Below, in pieces: positions 24,224-34,946 of a stretch of 64,000 bases of DNA. The DNA is taken from positions 62,001 through 126,000 of the forward strand of contig JAVSML010038700.1 of the NCBI GenBank assembly GCA_038503035.1, given 5' to 3'. Below the pieces are notes generated by a model that saw nothing but the letters and a program-made list of their open reading frames with translations, ran no database searches and was not told where the DNA came from. Made by a program: the position numbers and the translations under genes. Position 1 is the first letter of the stretch, and each line of letters begins with the position of its first letter. This DNA is from Crocodylus rhombifer. Taxonomy: Eukaryota; Chordata; Crocodylia; Crocodylidae.

Positions 24224-25280
24224 TCATGCGAGTGGCCTCCTCTGGACCCTCTCCATGCTGTCCACGTCCCTCCTGCTGTGCGGCGCCCAGAACTGGACGC
24301 AGTACTCCAGCTGCAGCCTGACCAGTGCCGCATAGAGGGGGACGATCACCTCCTTGGACCTGCTCGAGGTGCATCTGTGGATGCATGACACGGTACGGTT
24401 GGCCTTCCTGACTGTATCCCCACACTGCCGGCCCATGTTCATCTTGTAGTCAATGATGACTCCAAGATCCTTTTCCGCCTCTGTACTGACAAGAAGGGAA
24501 TTCCCCAGCCTGTAGGTATGGTGCCGGTTGTTCCTCCCCAGGTGCATCACTTTGCACTCGTCGGTGTTAAATCCCATCCTATTCTCATCCGCCCACCCCT
24601 GTAACCTGTCTAGGTCCAATTGCAGCATATCCCTCCCTTCTAGCATGCCCACATCCCCCCACATCTTAATGTCATCAGCAAATTTGAACAGGGTGCTTTT
24701 TACCCCCGCGTCCAAGTCACTGATGAAGAAGTTGAACAGTGTGGGGCCAAGGACCGAGCCCTGGGGGACCCCACTGCCCACATCCCTCCAGGTCGAAAAT
24801 GACCCATCCACCACCGCTCTCTGGCTGCGGCCTTCCAGCCAGTTGCCGACCCAGTTGACTGTGTGGGTGTTGACACCACAGTCTCCCAGTTTTTTAATGA
24901 GAGCGGGGTGAGAGACAGCGTTGAAGGCCTTCTTAAAGTCCAGAAAGACTATGTCCACTGCTGCCCCTGCGTCTAAGGATTTGGTGATCTGATCATAGAA
25001 GGCCACCAGGTTGGTCTGACAGGACCTGTCTCGAATGAACCCATGTTGATTGCCTCTAAGCATAATCTCCCCTGCTGGCCCCTCGTGGACATGTGCCAGA
25101 ATAATTTTCTCAAAAAGCTTGCCCAGGATCGAGGTAAGACTAACTGGCCTATAGTTTCCCGGGTCCTACTTCCTCCCCTTTTTGAAGATGGGAACCACGT
25201 TGGCCCTCTTCCAGTCCTCTGGCACCACACCAGAGCACCACGAGTGCTCATAAAGCTGTGCCAAGGGTCCCACAATGACC
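24224..25280 (-). pseudogene. CR1 reverse transcriptase, one internal stop
   Basis: The 279-codon open frame (24224-25063) begins at MLRGNQHGFIRDRSCQTNL, but the coding sequence continues upstream in the same frame as VPEDWKRANVVPIFKKG, DPGNYRPVSLTSILGKLF and AHVHEGPAGEI. It is interrupted by one stop codon (25166-25168 on the + strand) before DPGNYRP. Conserved blocks are visible: FLDFKKAFNAVSH, GVPQGSVLGPTLFN and the catalytic FADDIKMWG (family norm FADDTKM). The C-terminal LGVIIDYKMNM and LYAALVRLQLEYCVQFWAP blocks follow. The enzyme copies the CR1 RNA at a nicked target. This copy is recent enough to keep most of its frame but is dead by the stop and by 5' truncation of the element. Confidence 0.92.
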
Positions 25281-25721
25281 TCAGCTAATTCCCTCAGTAC
25301 TTGAGGGTGGAGATTGTCCGGACCAGCTGATTTAAATACATCCAGTCCCTCCAGAAGTTCCCTGACTAGATCCGCACTAACCCTTGGCCTAGGTGCGCCT
25401 CTCCTGGTGCCTGAGGGGGACCCGGTGGGGGGGGACTGTTTCAGTCCCTGCTCAGGAAAATGGAGGCAAAGAAATTGTTAAATATGTTAGCTTTGTTGTC
25501 TGGTGTGATGACCAAATTTCCTAACATGTCCTACAGAGGCCCCACGTTACCCAGTACCTTCTTTTTGCCCCCTTTGTATCTTGTTGTCTTTGATCCAGGA
25601 AGCTAGTCCCAGTCCCATCTCTGTCTTGGCCTTCCTGACTGCCCCCCTACAACCCCAAGCAACCATGGTATAGTCCTCTCTGGGGATGGCCTCTCCCTGC
25701 CATTGGGTGTACACCTTCCTT

Positions 25722-26640
25722 TTAGCTAGGAGACATTCCCGGATGCTTTTGGTGAGCCATGGGGGCTTTTTGCGCCCTCCTGCCCCCTTTGGTCCGTGTT
25801 GGGATGACCTCCCTTTGGGCTTGGAGGATCATCTCCTTAAGGAGCGACCACTCTCCTTGGACACCTGGCTCCCCTCCGCTCCGGGACCTCAGTGCTTCCC
25901 TGACTATTTTCCTTAGCTTATTGAAGTCCACTCTCCTGAAATCTAGGGCTGCTGCCTTGCTGCAGGCCTTTGCCACCTTGCGCTGGATGGTGAATCCCAG
26001 CAGGCGATGATCACTGTTGCCCAGGTGGTCGAGCACCCGCAGCCCCCTCGCCAGGTCATCACCCATGGCCAGCACCAAGTCCAACAAGGTATCTCCCCTG
26101 GTGGGGCTGTGCACCTCCTGGGTTAGATGGAGGTCCTGCATTTGTGCTAGGAACCTACTTGAGCGGTCAGACCTGGCTGACTGCTCTTCCCAGCAGATGT
26201 CTGGAAAGTTCAGGTCGCTCATGATGACCACGTCCGTTGACCTAACTACCTCCGTGAGCTGACTTAAGAATTCCTGGTCGAGCTCTTCCCCTGGGTTGGG
26301 TGGTCTGTAGTTAAATCCCTTTCCCCTCGACTGCCTTGTATTCTAACCCAGAGCACTTCAGAGTGCCCTTCCTCTGAGTCTTTGCTAATTGACAAGGATG
26401 GGTATTCCTCCTTAATGTAGAGCTCCACACCCCCACCTTTCCTCCCTGTCCTATCCATCCTGTACAGCCTATAGCTCTTGATATTCACTGCCCAGTCATG
26501 CGTTGGGTCCCACCACATTTCAGTGAACCCCACTATGTCCAGGCTTGTGTTAGCTAGCAGGAGGGTAAGTTCCTCTTGCTTGTTTCCCATACTAGACGCA
26601 GTTACAGTAAGCAACCAGAACAGTGAAGCAGGGAACATGA
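25722..26640 (-). pseudogene. CR1 endonuclease (APE-like), degenerate
   Basis: The N-terminal piece (26264-26638) shows SMGNKQEELTLLLANTSLD, then VGFTEMWWDPTHDW and GGGVELYIKEE, the start of the CR1 APE-type endonuclease. A frameshift near 26250 leads to the second piece (25722-26231) with MSDLNFPDICWEEQS and LDHLGNSDHRLLGF. The SDH motif is kept. The glycine of the usual GDFN motif is lost: it reads SDLN. Following DFRRVDFNKLRKIVREAL belongs to the linker to the reverse transcriptase. Confidence 0.88.
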
Positions 26641-26645
26641 GGTAT

Positions 26646-28119
26646 CTTAGTCCCCATCCTGAAGCAAGGCAAAGGCCAGCAGTCAGTGGTTCCCAGGAAA
26701 ATAGGCAAACAAAGCACCCGCTGGGTCATGCATAGGCATGGCACATGGCAGCATGTAGCAAACAGCTAACTATGTTGGTGAAGAGGGGTGTGCATTCAGG
26801 AAGTGCAAAGCCATCGCCCTAAACAGAAGCTGCTGGGTTCACTGATAGGCTCCTGTTGTGCCAGGCCTTAGCAGCCATTATGGTCTCTCCATCAGTGAGA
26901 GATGCGTTTTGCTCAGTAAATGACATGAAGCAGCTGCAGCCCTATACATCTGTAACAGTTGCTCCAAAGGGCTTTTTTAATGGAAGGAACCTTGTCTGGA
27001 AGCGGGAGGGGAGGTTACAATTGTTTGCAACAACAGTGCTTCTGAATCCAGCCAGAATCTGGTAGGTCCCCTCTGGTTCAGAGAGTTGGAAAACAACCCC
27101 CGCCCCATTCCTGTCTCTTTGGAGCCTGCTGCTGTCAGGCTGGATGCTGCATTTCACAGGAATCCTTCATGCATCACTGCCCTAGAGTCACTTCAGCTAC
27201 ACAGGGACTGGGCCTCAGGCACCTGTGGTGTACACGCCTTACCCACTTCTCATTCCTTTCCTCTGGTCCCACTCACACAGCACAAATCCCTTTTCCATCA
27301 GTGCCCAGAGAAGCAAGGGGCATCGGCCACATTCACCCTTTGTTTGCACATTCAAAATGCCTATTGAATGGCAATGCACACCCAGCCAAGCATTCACTAT
27401 TTTTCTGCCAGGGGTTCCCAAATGCAAATCACCCACCAGCTCCAGCAGGCAGAAAGGGCAGTATAGGCACTGTAGAGCAGGCTCTCTGGAACATCCTGGA
27501 TGCTCTTTGCTTCTTGTCTGGTGGCTGCTACTGCTCAGAAGGGCACTTTGACCTTCAAGGACACATGAGTCATGGCTTGTGCTGCAGAGAAGCAGAATCC
27601 TAAAAGTAACTCAGAGGAACTTCTGTCAGCTTCTGACACATCCAGGTGCACAGACAGCAGAGACCTTGCAGAGCCCCAGTCATTCACAGCTCCCCAGAGG
27701 GACTGTCTTTGTCAGCTAGTTTCTCCTCACTCCACCCCTTTTTCTTTTTTCCTTTCCTGGCTGGGCTGATTGGGTTATTAAAAGCAAGAGCACACAGCCT
27801 CATCATCTCCAGCACAGGCTTTTCAGGATGCCAGGTGGGTTCAGCAGAAGATTTGGTCAGCAAAGTTCTTCCTTCCAACAGAATGTGTTTGTGTGTGCAG
27901 GGAAAGGCAAGGGGAAATGGCTTAGGTAGGCCAGACAGGCTCCACAGTGACAGGGACAGGGCAAGGTGTTGGCTTAGAGATTGTATAATCCTTCCAGCAC
28001 CCAGCCAAAAATCAAAGTCTCATTTTTCTGGGGGAGTGTGTAGTGAGAAACAGTCCCTAGCCAGAGTTGTAATATCAATCAAGTTAGAAAAATGAGTAGG
28101 AGGAAGGCAGAGCTATTAT
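26646..28119. other. ASTN2 intron, nothing recognised
   Basis: Several overlapping open frames of 70-150 codons in different frames around 27090-28095 show no domain, no splice signals and no consistent frame. Confidence 0.45.
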
Positions 28120-28200
28120 TTCCATGTCATCTGGGAGATGAGGCACGGGGACCACAAGCGGCTGACATGAGGTCACATGGAGTCTGTGGCTGACCTTGGT
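28120..28200 (-). repeat. MIR-like SINE, antisense, weak
   Basis: The + strand reads catctgggagatgaggcacg and later tgacatgaggtcacatggag, similar in order to the reverse complement of the MIR core. Divergence is high. Confidence 0.35.
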
Positions 28201-28734
28201 TCCAGTTCACTTCCTCAACCACAAAATCAGCTTGTAGAAGTACAGAAATGTGGTGAGCAGGGTTGTAGTCCTGTGTGTTTTTCAAGGAATGTGTCAGAGT
28301 TTGTTCAGCAGAAAAGAACAATCCTAAATTTAACTCACCCCTCAGTTCCTTAGTTTCTCTCCCCATTAATGGGTATAAGGCTATGATGATTAACCCCTGG
28401 GTGGGATTGCTGTCTCTTGGATAGGGGGCTTTTTCCTCTCAGGGTAGTGAAAGGTAAAGCACAGTGGAAGAATGGAAGTGTCACAACTAAAAAAGCAAAA
28501 AAAAATCAGGAAGGGCAGCAGAGTAGGGAGGACATGGAGGAGAGGGCTAGCAGAATGCCATGTGAGAGGCCCATGTAGGAGGAGAAAGGGCCAAATGGTA
28601 GAATCAGCAGACCCTTGTCAACATGGAACAGCAGCTAGGAAGGCTACCTGAAAGGGAAATTGGGATAAAGAGAAAAAGTTGTTAAACTCAAGCAGGTATA
28701 GACCACCAGGTAAGCACTCTGTTCCTGACGGTGT

Positions 28735-28855
28735 GGGTGGTCTTGCTGAATTGCATTTGGACAAGTTCCTTCTCCTCTCTTTGGCATAATTTGCCCAAGT
28801 GTAAAACAGGGACAGTGATACTCTTCTGTGAAGCACTTTGGGCGTAACATTAAAA
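28735..28855 (+). repeat. MIR SINE 3' half, sense
   Basis: Order: ttggacaagttccttctcct, tgtaaaacagggacagtgat, tgtgaagcactttgggcgta. This matches the MIR core and 3' part. Confidence 0.6.
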
Positions 28856-29747
28856 AAAATGTGGGGTGGGCAGTGGGAAGAGAGGAATAATAATAAAAAA
28901 ACGAAACAAAACACTTGGAGCTGGTTCATATGTTTCAGACCTGGCAGGGCTAAAATAAAAAAGGGGCAGCATCTCAGAACTTACTGTTACTGTTTGCTGG
29001 AGGGGCACCAGTGCACACGTCTGTACCTGTGTGTGTCTTTTGGCAGGATGTATGCGGGATTGAGATGTTGTTAAATAGACATTGTTCCTCAGGCCCAGTT
29101 CGCCCTCAAGCCCAACATGATTCATGTTGATTTCTTGGCATGTACTGCAATAGGTTTCTGTTTCATGCACCCACTGTTGCATGAAACCCACTGTTTCATG
29201 CACACAGTGGGTAGGTAGGAATATTAAGCTGATTTCTGTTCTGCCCACACCTGACTGAGTTTTGTACAACACGCTGTGTTGTGGCCTTAGCACTAGTTGC
29301 CCATGGACCCTTGTAGAGTCTACAGAGTAGACCGCAGGGGCGATGTGCAGGGCTTGCAGCTGTCTGTGGTGCTGAAGAGCATCATCCCTGATGCTACGAG
29401 ACTAACAAGCAGCAGCTCTTAGGCTACTCGATCTGTCCCCAGCCTAGAGTCAAGACGATCAAGGCTAACACTATATACTCATATTTCATAAGGTTTCCAT
29501 GTGGGGTGTGCCTGGTTGGTACATTTTAAAGTGTTATGGCTCCCTTATGTAGCTTGTTCCATTCCAGTTTTCCAGATCCCTATCTCTTCCTCCTAATCAG
29601 CCGGCTTGTTTCACTTCAGTTAGGCTTAATATGTTGGCTTCCTCCCTTGAGAAGACTCTGTCTATGCTACACTCTGTTTGAGGGTTTTGTGTTTCCTGGT
29701 GCTTGCTATGTGTGTGTTTGCCTAACATCATTTTCTTTGCTTCTCAG
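28856..29747 (+). other. ASTN2 intron, 3' part, with a small hairpin near 29145-29212
   Basis: It ends in the acceptor TTCTCAG. Near 29145-29212 are two interleaved inverted repeats (tttcatgca with tgcatgaaa, and cccactgt with acagtggg), which can fold as a hairpin. Confidence 0.55.
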
Positions 29748-29936
29748 TTGCGTGGAGGAGTACAAGCTGGCCCCAGATGGCAAATCCTGCATCATGTTGT
29801 CCGACATCTGTGAGGGCCCCAAATGCCTGAAGTCGGATGCTAAATTTAATGACACCCTCTTTGGTGAGATGCTTCATGGATATAACAACAGGAGCCAGCA
29901 TGTCAACCAAGGCCAGGTGTTCCAGATGACTTTCAG
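29748..29936 (+). CDS. ASTN2: Astrotactin-2, next internal coding exon (end of EGF-like module, start of MACPF region)
   Basis: This 189 bp exon continues ASTN2: 1 nt completing glycine, 62 codons, then 2 nt of the next codon (phase 2). It reads from CVEEYKLAPDGKSC to GQVFQMTF. The acceptor is a T-rich tract ending TTCTCAG and the donor is AG|GTACTT. The first cysteines (GCVEEYKL and DGKSC) close the EGF-like module; CEGPKC follows, and from about FNDTLFGEML the sequence enters what is, in astrotactins, the N-terminal part of the MACPF (perforin-like) domain. Two N-glycosylation sequons are visible (NDT, NRS), fitting a lumenal or extracellular segment. The intron before it is 7190 bp. The next exon should begin by completing an arginine codon; I could not find it in the remaining 34 kb. 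A longer open frame runs through this exon into both introns, but the splice sites fix its limits. Confidence 0.93.
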
Positions 29937-32354
29937 GTACTTCCTCAACCTTTCTCTGGTCATGTCGTGTCACTGTATTTGTCAGATATACCTTGAATAT
30001 ACTGCAACACCAAGGGATCAAATGCAAGAAGAGGAGGGGCTCTGTGTTGAATGTGCCCATAGGGAAGTGTGGTAACTCACTTAAGTGTGAGGACGAACGA
30101 GACCTGTGAAGTTCTTCTCTCTGCACAGTATCACATGCTGTGACATGGTCATCAGCTGTTGATTTTCAAGGGGCTGTGCTGAGATTATCTCAACTGAGGA
30201 TCTGGCCTAAGTGTAATCAGTTGGTATCCCACAAAAGCATGTCAAGGCTGAATGCAGGCCTGCTCACTACAGGTGAACCTTGATTTTTTTTTTTTTTTTA
30301 CAAGGTATCTCTTGTACCTTGATTTTTTTTACCAAGACGCTGCGGCCATGTTCCTCCCATTGACTTCAGTGGAAATTATGTGTGAAAACTTGGACTTGGG
30401 GCTTTTTTTCCAGTTGAGTATAAGATCTCCCAAGCAGTGTATTGTACTGAATTCTGGCTTTTCACCGTGCTGTTGGAGGCTCTATAACTACTGCTACTTA
30501 TCTGCATGGATGAAGGCAGTAGAAAACTGAGGGCTCAAATACCTTCAGTGGTGGGCAGCTAGGAGTCTGCAGATCAGTAGCCTTTACCAGGAGTGAGAAC
30601 TGACAACACACAAAAGCAATTTTTGTAACACACTCGCCTTTAATTTCCCTTTGTACCACATAGCAATGACAACTGCTGGCATAGCCTTCAGAACAGAGGG
30701 AGGGTTGTACATCCAAAATCTCTGATGTAAGCTTTTGTTTTCTGGTGGCTGAGAGAGGCCAGGAATTTCATGAAACCCACCAGCTTAAAAAGCCCCTTGT
30801 GTGCCTGCTACAATCTCACTCAAGCTCTCCACGCATCATCACCAGCCCCAGCCTGCACTGTCAGTCTCCAGACTACAGGCTTCCTCTTGCTGGAGCTTTA
30901 ATTTCCTTTTCAGCTCCTCTAATAGAGTGGCCTTTCCTTGCATTGCACTGGAGCTGAGGGATTTGTCGAAGGCAGCCTTCTCCTTGCACAGACAGTGCTC
31001 TGATTGAAGGGCCTGTTTATTGCTGCCTGAAAGCAAACACGTCTCGTGAGCAGGGCTTAGGGACTCTGAGACAGGTGTGTTCTGTCCTTCAGCATTGCGG
31101 CACCAGGGATGGATTCTGACAGGAGAGATGCTTTTAGAAAGTGGAACATGCACAAGTGATTAGGGGCTGAATTGCCTCCCCATCTCAGCATGGCTCTCAG
31201 GCTGTTTGGAGCTCTTTGGTTTATATGAAACCTAAAAAGCCCCAGGCCTCCTTTATCTGACCATGCCAAGTGTCCTTCACTCTGGGGTGGGATTAAAAGC
31301 CAGGCAAGAAGCTGTCCTCTGAGCTAAGTATCAGTCAGAAAAAAAGATTTTGCAACTCTGCTGTACTCTGCGAGACACTTCCCTTCACTCCTGGCTTCAG
31401 TGGCCAGCTGCCTATAGCCCAAAGTGATTTAAGAGACCACCCAGCCATGGGACTTTGTGGGTGCATCTCTGGTGCCTTCAAGGATGTCAGAGGATATGTC
31501 CTGCCTTCCCACTCCAAGTGGCATGAGCCAAACCAAAAAATGCAGCAGTGAGCCATGCTGGGGGGCCACCTCCATCTCCGGTGTACTTCAGCAGCTTCCC
31601 CACTTTCTTTCTAGGTTTGGTGTGTGTGAGTTTGGAGCAGGAAGGCAGGGCATTCTCAGAACATTGTCCTCCAAGACCTCAGAGACATGACGTAGACCTA
31701 CTGTGCACCTGGAGAGTCTCCAGGTCCCCAATCAGTGTCAGCAACAGGCAGCCCCAAATCAATCTTTCCCTCAGGCAGGCTCATTGTACCTCTTTTCCTA
31801 ATGACCTTCCTAATTAGAAGGTCATATCTAGAAAGGAAAGGTGCAGAAAACTATGCTGGGCATCCCAAGTGCTTTGGGAAGTCCACAGAGGACTTTACCC
31901 AAGTATGTGCTACAGAAATATCTCTCACTTCTGTAGAAATGTTCCACACCTGGTAGCCTGAAACACAACAGGATCCAGGTGATGTAGCTCTGAGCTTCTG
32001 TCATTCATTTGTTTCTTCCACTTGTGCATCTGTACCTCTCTCAAACCCTACCAGGTGTCACAGTCCAAAAAGCCATTTACTGGGGACAGTTTGTCAGTTC
32101 CTGTAGCAGGGATTAATCTGGAAATCACCAAGTAGAGAAGGGCGACTAGTGGGAGGGAAGCCTTTATGTACACATTCTCCAACTGACGTGAACAGTGTAG
32201 AGGCCTTGTGCAAATCCTTTGTGTCTTTGTTTTGGGCACATATAGGTTCCAAGTATCCATGCCCACTTTACCAGCACAGCTCTCACCTCAGCCTAGCTGG
32301 GGCATGATGGCAGGGATGAAAATTTGGCCAGGTGCCTTGCAGGCAGGGATCTAA
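29937..32354 (+). other. ASTN2 intron downstream of the second exon
   Basis: It starts with donor GTACTT. T-rich runs occur near 30283-30300 and 30321-30329, where accttgatttttttt is repeated. A perfect 25 bp palindromic segment lies at 31801-31825. No next ASTN2 exon was found. Confidence 0.5.
31801..31825. repeat. Perfect short palindrome around TAATTA
   Basis: Arms of 9 bp, ATGACCTTC and GAAGGTCAT, flank a 7 base CTAATTA centre. The arms hold everted AGGTCA half-sites and the centre is a homeodomain-type core. Any regulatory role is inference. Confidence 0.6.
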
Positions 32355-32456
32355 GAACAGAGGGCCAAACCCTTAGCTGGCATAAATCAGCCTGGCTTCA
32401 GTGAAACTAATAGAGCTATGTCAGTTGATACTGGCTGAAAGGTTGGCTTGGGCCCA
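32355..32456. mobile_element. Short palindromic MITE
   Basis: The left end gggccaaacccttagctggc and the right end, whose reverse complement is gggcccaagccaacctttca, form imperfect inverted repeats. The middle (cataaatcagcctggcttca) is the usual core of the bird/reptile hairpin repeat with an AGCTGGTGTAAATCAGC arm. Confidence 0.6.
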
Positions 32457-33644
32457 CTCACTGCATAGGGTGGGAACAAAATGGCTCTGAGATGAAAGCA
32501 TGCAGCAAAACTACACCAAAGAGTCTCCGGGGGGTAGTCACATTGGCACGTGGGCTCTGAATAGAATAAGAGGTTTTTGCAATATCCACTGAGAACAGAA
32601 AAGAGAAGTAGTTACAGGAAGGCACGACTGTGTGGGCAAAGGCAGCAGGGAATTCCACTGTACTGTACTATCCTGTGTACCTCTATAATGTTATGCAATA
32701 TATATGACTCCTATACTATGCAGTGTTCCCAGTGCTGAGGAAGACAATGCCTTTTGCTTTAAAAGTTGTTCCCTGTGGTTTTCAGGTTGGTGCCAGCTTT
32801 GTTTCCTGTTTAAGGTTAGTATGTTTGTTCCAGGAATATTAGCTAAAAGTGAGACACCCCACATGTGTGCACACACATTCAGTGCTCTCTCTTTCAGTCA
32901 CTCTCTCTGGTGTAAACAGAGGGTTATGGTGTAGAAACACCATTACATCATCTCCTAACAAGAAAAGAGAAGGAGGTTAATGGAGAAGAAATTATTAACT
33001 AAAAGATGTAATTTGCCTCTGATTTTCATAGATATTCAAGAACCTCTCTGAGCATTAAGACACCAGCTGTTAGAGAAGCCCTTAATTTGGTGCATTTGAA
33101 ACATAGCAGGAAGCTGCCTAATTCCAGGGATTAAAAGCCTGTTTCTGCAAAGTAGGAGCAAGAACCTGCTATCAGAACAAGGGACTGAGTATTTTAGAGG
33201 GATTTATAACCGCTGGGATCCTTTAGCTGTGCAGATGTGACAGTCCTTTAAATATGGCCTGCTTCCCATGTTGCTGCATCTTCAGCATCCTTAATAAATA
33301 GGATATTCTCAGTTGACCAAGTACATCAGTATGGTTTAGGGGGAAGGCTTTGTGCTGTCAGAAGCCCTCTGTATTGGCCTAGAGTTTTCCCATCAGTCAC
33401 AGTTCCATTATATAATGATAAAAGCTACGTAGCTGCTCAGACCACCCTTTTATGCTAAAATTGTTCTTCTGCCACCCAATACTCTACTTTAGTTACTGAA
33501 GGTTATGCCGGATATGTTGTTCCACACACTGCTTAGCATGACAGAAGGGACATAAGAGGAGACTCTTTGCATGATCGTGCAAACTCAAAGGACTGGGATG
33601 TGCTTTGACCACCTTCACAACACAGATTATGTAGATAGTGTGTG
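32457..33644. other. Intron, nothing recognised
   Basis: Unique-looking sequence, AT-rich near 32930-33440. Confidence 0.45.
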
Positions 33645-33750
33645 TGGCAGGGCACTCCTTTGAGAGTGAGCAGCTTGAGAGGCTGCTTCTGGGTGGCAGA
33701 GGGGAGCTAATGAGGGACTTGCCTGACTGGAAGAGGGCTCAGGCTGGAGC

Positions 33751-33758
33751 TATATAAG
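33751..33758 (+). promoter_or_regulatory. TATA box within the solo LTR
   Basis: The sequence tatataag lies in a GC-richer context (ctggagctatataagctc), as in LTR promoters. Activity is not shown by sequence. Confidence 0.5.
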
Positions 33759-33969
33759 CTCAAAGCTGGCACTGGTCAGAGTTTCTCCCCAGCAACTGTG
33801 AAGTGAGGAGCTCCTGGCTGCAGGGTAACAGGGCTCCTGAAGGGACCTGGATTTAATTAAACTCTTCTGCAGGCCTAGGGAACAGAGACACGGTCCCTGA
33901 GCAGAGAAAGGCTGGATTACAAGCAAGTGGCCTTTGTTTTATGTACATCCCTAGAGGGTTTGAGGTGCC

Positions 33970-34115
33970 TACTAGAGGGTCTGAGAGCCCAGAGGAGGTT
34001 TTGTATATGGGACCAGAGGGTCCAAGAGCCCAGAGAAGGGGCAGTTTGCAAGCCAGGACCAGAGGGTTTGAAAGCCCAGAGGAGGGGCTGTGTGCATGAC
34101 CAGAGGGCCGAGAGC
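33970..34115 (+). repeat. Minisatellite block 1 inside the LTR
   Basis: Units beginning agagggt, with gagagcccagag about 10 bases in, start at about 33974, 34014, 34061 and 34102, giving a period of 40-47 bp. Confidence 0.8.
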
Positions 34116-34379
34116 CCTTGGAGGCTGAGTGTATAGGCTAGGGTATAGCACCGGGCTGGAAGGTATGCCCGCTGTGGGATGAGAAAAGTTTTCCCTCTTA
34201 AAGGAGCAGAGGGCTGCTTCTGTTGTTGCTTGTGTTTCCATTATAGCTCCGGGGCTTATGGCTTATGTTACTGTTTAAACTGATGGTTTGGGTTGGGACT
34301 GTAAAGGGAAGTTACGGAGGTCCCATTAGTACCCATGGGGAATGCGATAGCTTCAAGACTTGCCAGGGGCAGGCCCAAG

Positions 34380-34605
34380 GCCTGAACTATTGTTGAGCTC
34401 AGAGAGGGGCGGACTGCAAGGGCACAATGAGATAGGGCCCAGGGGCCTGGTGCTCAAGAGGAACACAGTCATACAGGGGCCAAGGGCCCGGTGCCTAAGA
34501 GGGGCACAGCGAGCTAAGGGCCAGGGGGCCTAGCACTCAAGAGGAGCACAGCCATACGGGGGCCAGGAGGCTGGTAGACAGGGGCCAGGGGCCTGGTGAC
34601 CCCTC
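34380..34605 (+). repeat. Minisatellite block 2 inside the LTR
   Basis: Repeats of the order ggggccaagggcccggtg, tcaagaggagcacag, catacgggggccagg, with a period of about 40-50 bp, three to four copies with variation. Confidence 0.75.
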
Positions 34606-34946
34606 ATTATAGTAACATCCGCGAGGCTTGGGGTGTAGTGTAGGGAAGGAAAAGGAGCCATGCAGTTTGCCCTTAAGGCTACAGCTGCTCTACAGGGACC
34701 TTGTCAAGCTGAGAGGGATCCATCAGGCCTGAGGCTGGATTGAGACCCAGTGGGAAAGTATTAAGATCAAGGCTCACTCTAAGGCTTGTTGGCAGCCTCC
34801 CTTAACTAACCTTTAATATTAAGAATAAGGCATGGCAGGAGAGCAATCTCGGGAGACTGGCGTTAAAGTTTGAGCCAGGCAGGAGCTGCAGGGCCACCAG
34901 GGGGTGTCGCAGCCACTCCTGTGGCCACAAGGCATTTCACAGTGTG

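Larger units (their letters stand above)
23797..26645 (-). mobile_element. CR1 LINE, long 5'-truncated copy
   Basis: A minus-strand CR1 of about 2.85 kb in the intron between the two ASTN2 exons. Its 3' end is at the left (tttcatagttggtagggtcg, ggaagggacctg, then cgagtccgaccccctg). Moving right it passes a 3' domain, a reverse transcriptase (24224-25280) and an endonuclease (25722-26640), and ends near the endonuclease N-terminus SMGNKQEEL. No ORF1 sequence was found, so it is 5' truncated. It lies antisense to ASTN2. The family, intact domains and 3' tail make the assignment secure; the exact right boundary is approximate. Confidence 0.93.
33645..34941 (+). mobile_element. Solo LTR of a retroelement, about 1.3 kb
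   Basis: It begins TGGCAGGGCA and ends CATTTCACA, giving the TG...CA termini of an LTR, and is flanked by a perfect 5 bp target duplication GTGTG at 33640-33644 and 34942-34946. A TATA box (tatataag, 33751-33758) lies about 105 bp into the element, and a possible poly-A signal ATTAAA follows at 33856-33861; together they suggest the + orientation. Two blocks of tandem repeats fill the part after that signal. No internal retroelement genes are present, so this is a solo LTR left by recombination. A 5 bp duplication fits Gypsy-like or endogenous retrovirus elements; I cannot tell which. A long unit downstream of the poly-A signal is unusual. Confidence 0.8.

Noticed and set aside
29536..30075. 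179-codon open frame spanning the second ASTN2 exon
   Set aside because: Only 29748-29936 is coding. The flanks are intron, as shown by the AG and GT signals and the match to ASTN2 stopping there.
33970..34605. CRISPR-like regular repeats
   Set aside because: Units of 40-50 bp are contiguous tandem repeats without unique spacers, inside a vertebrate LTR.
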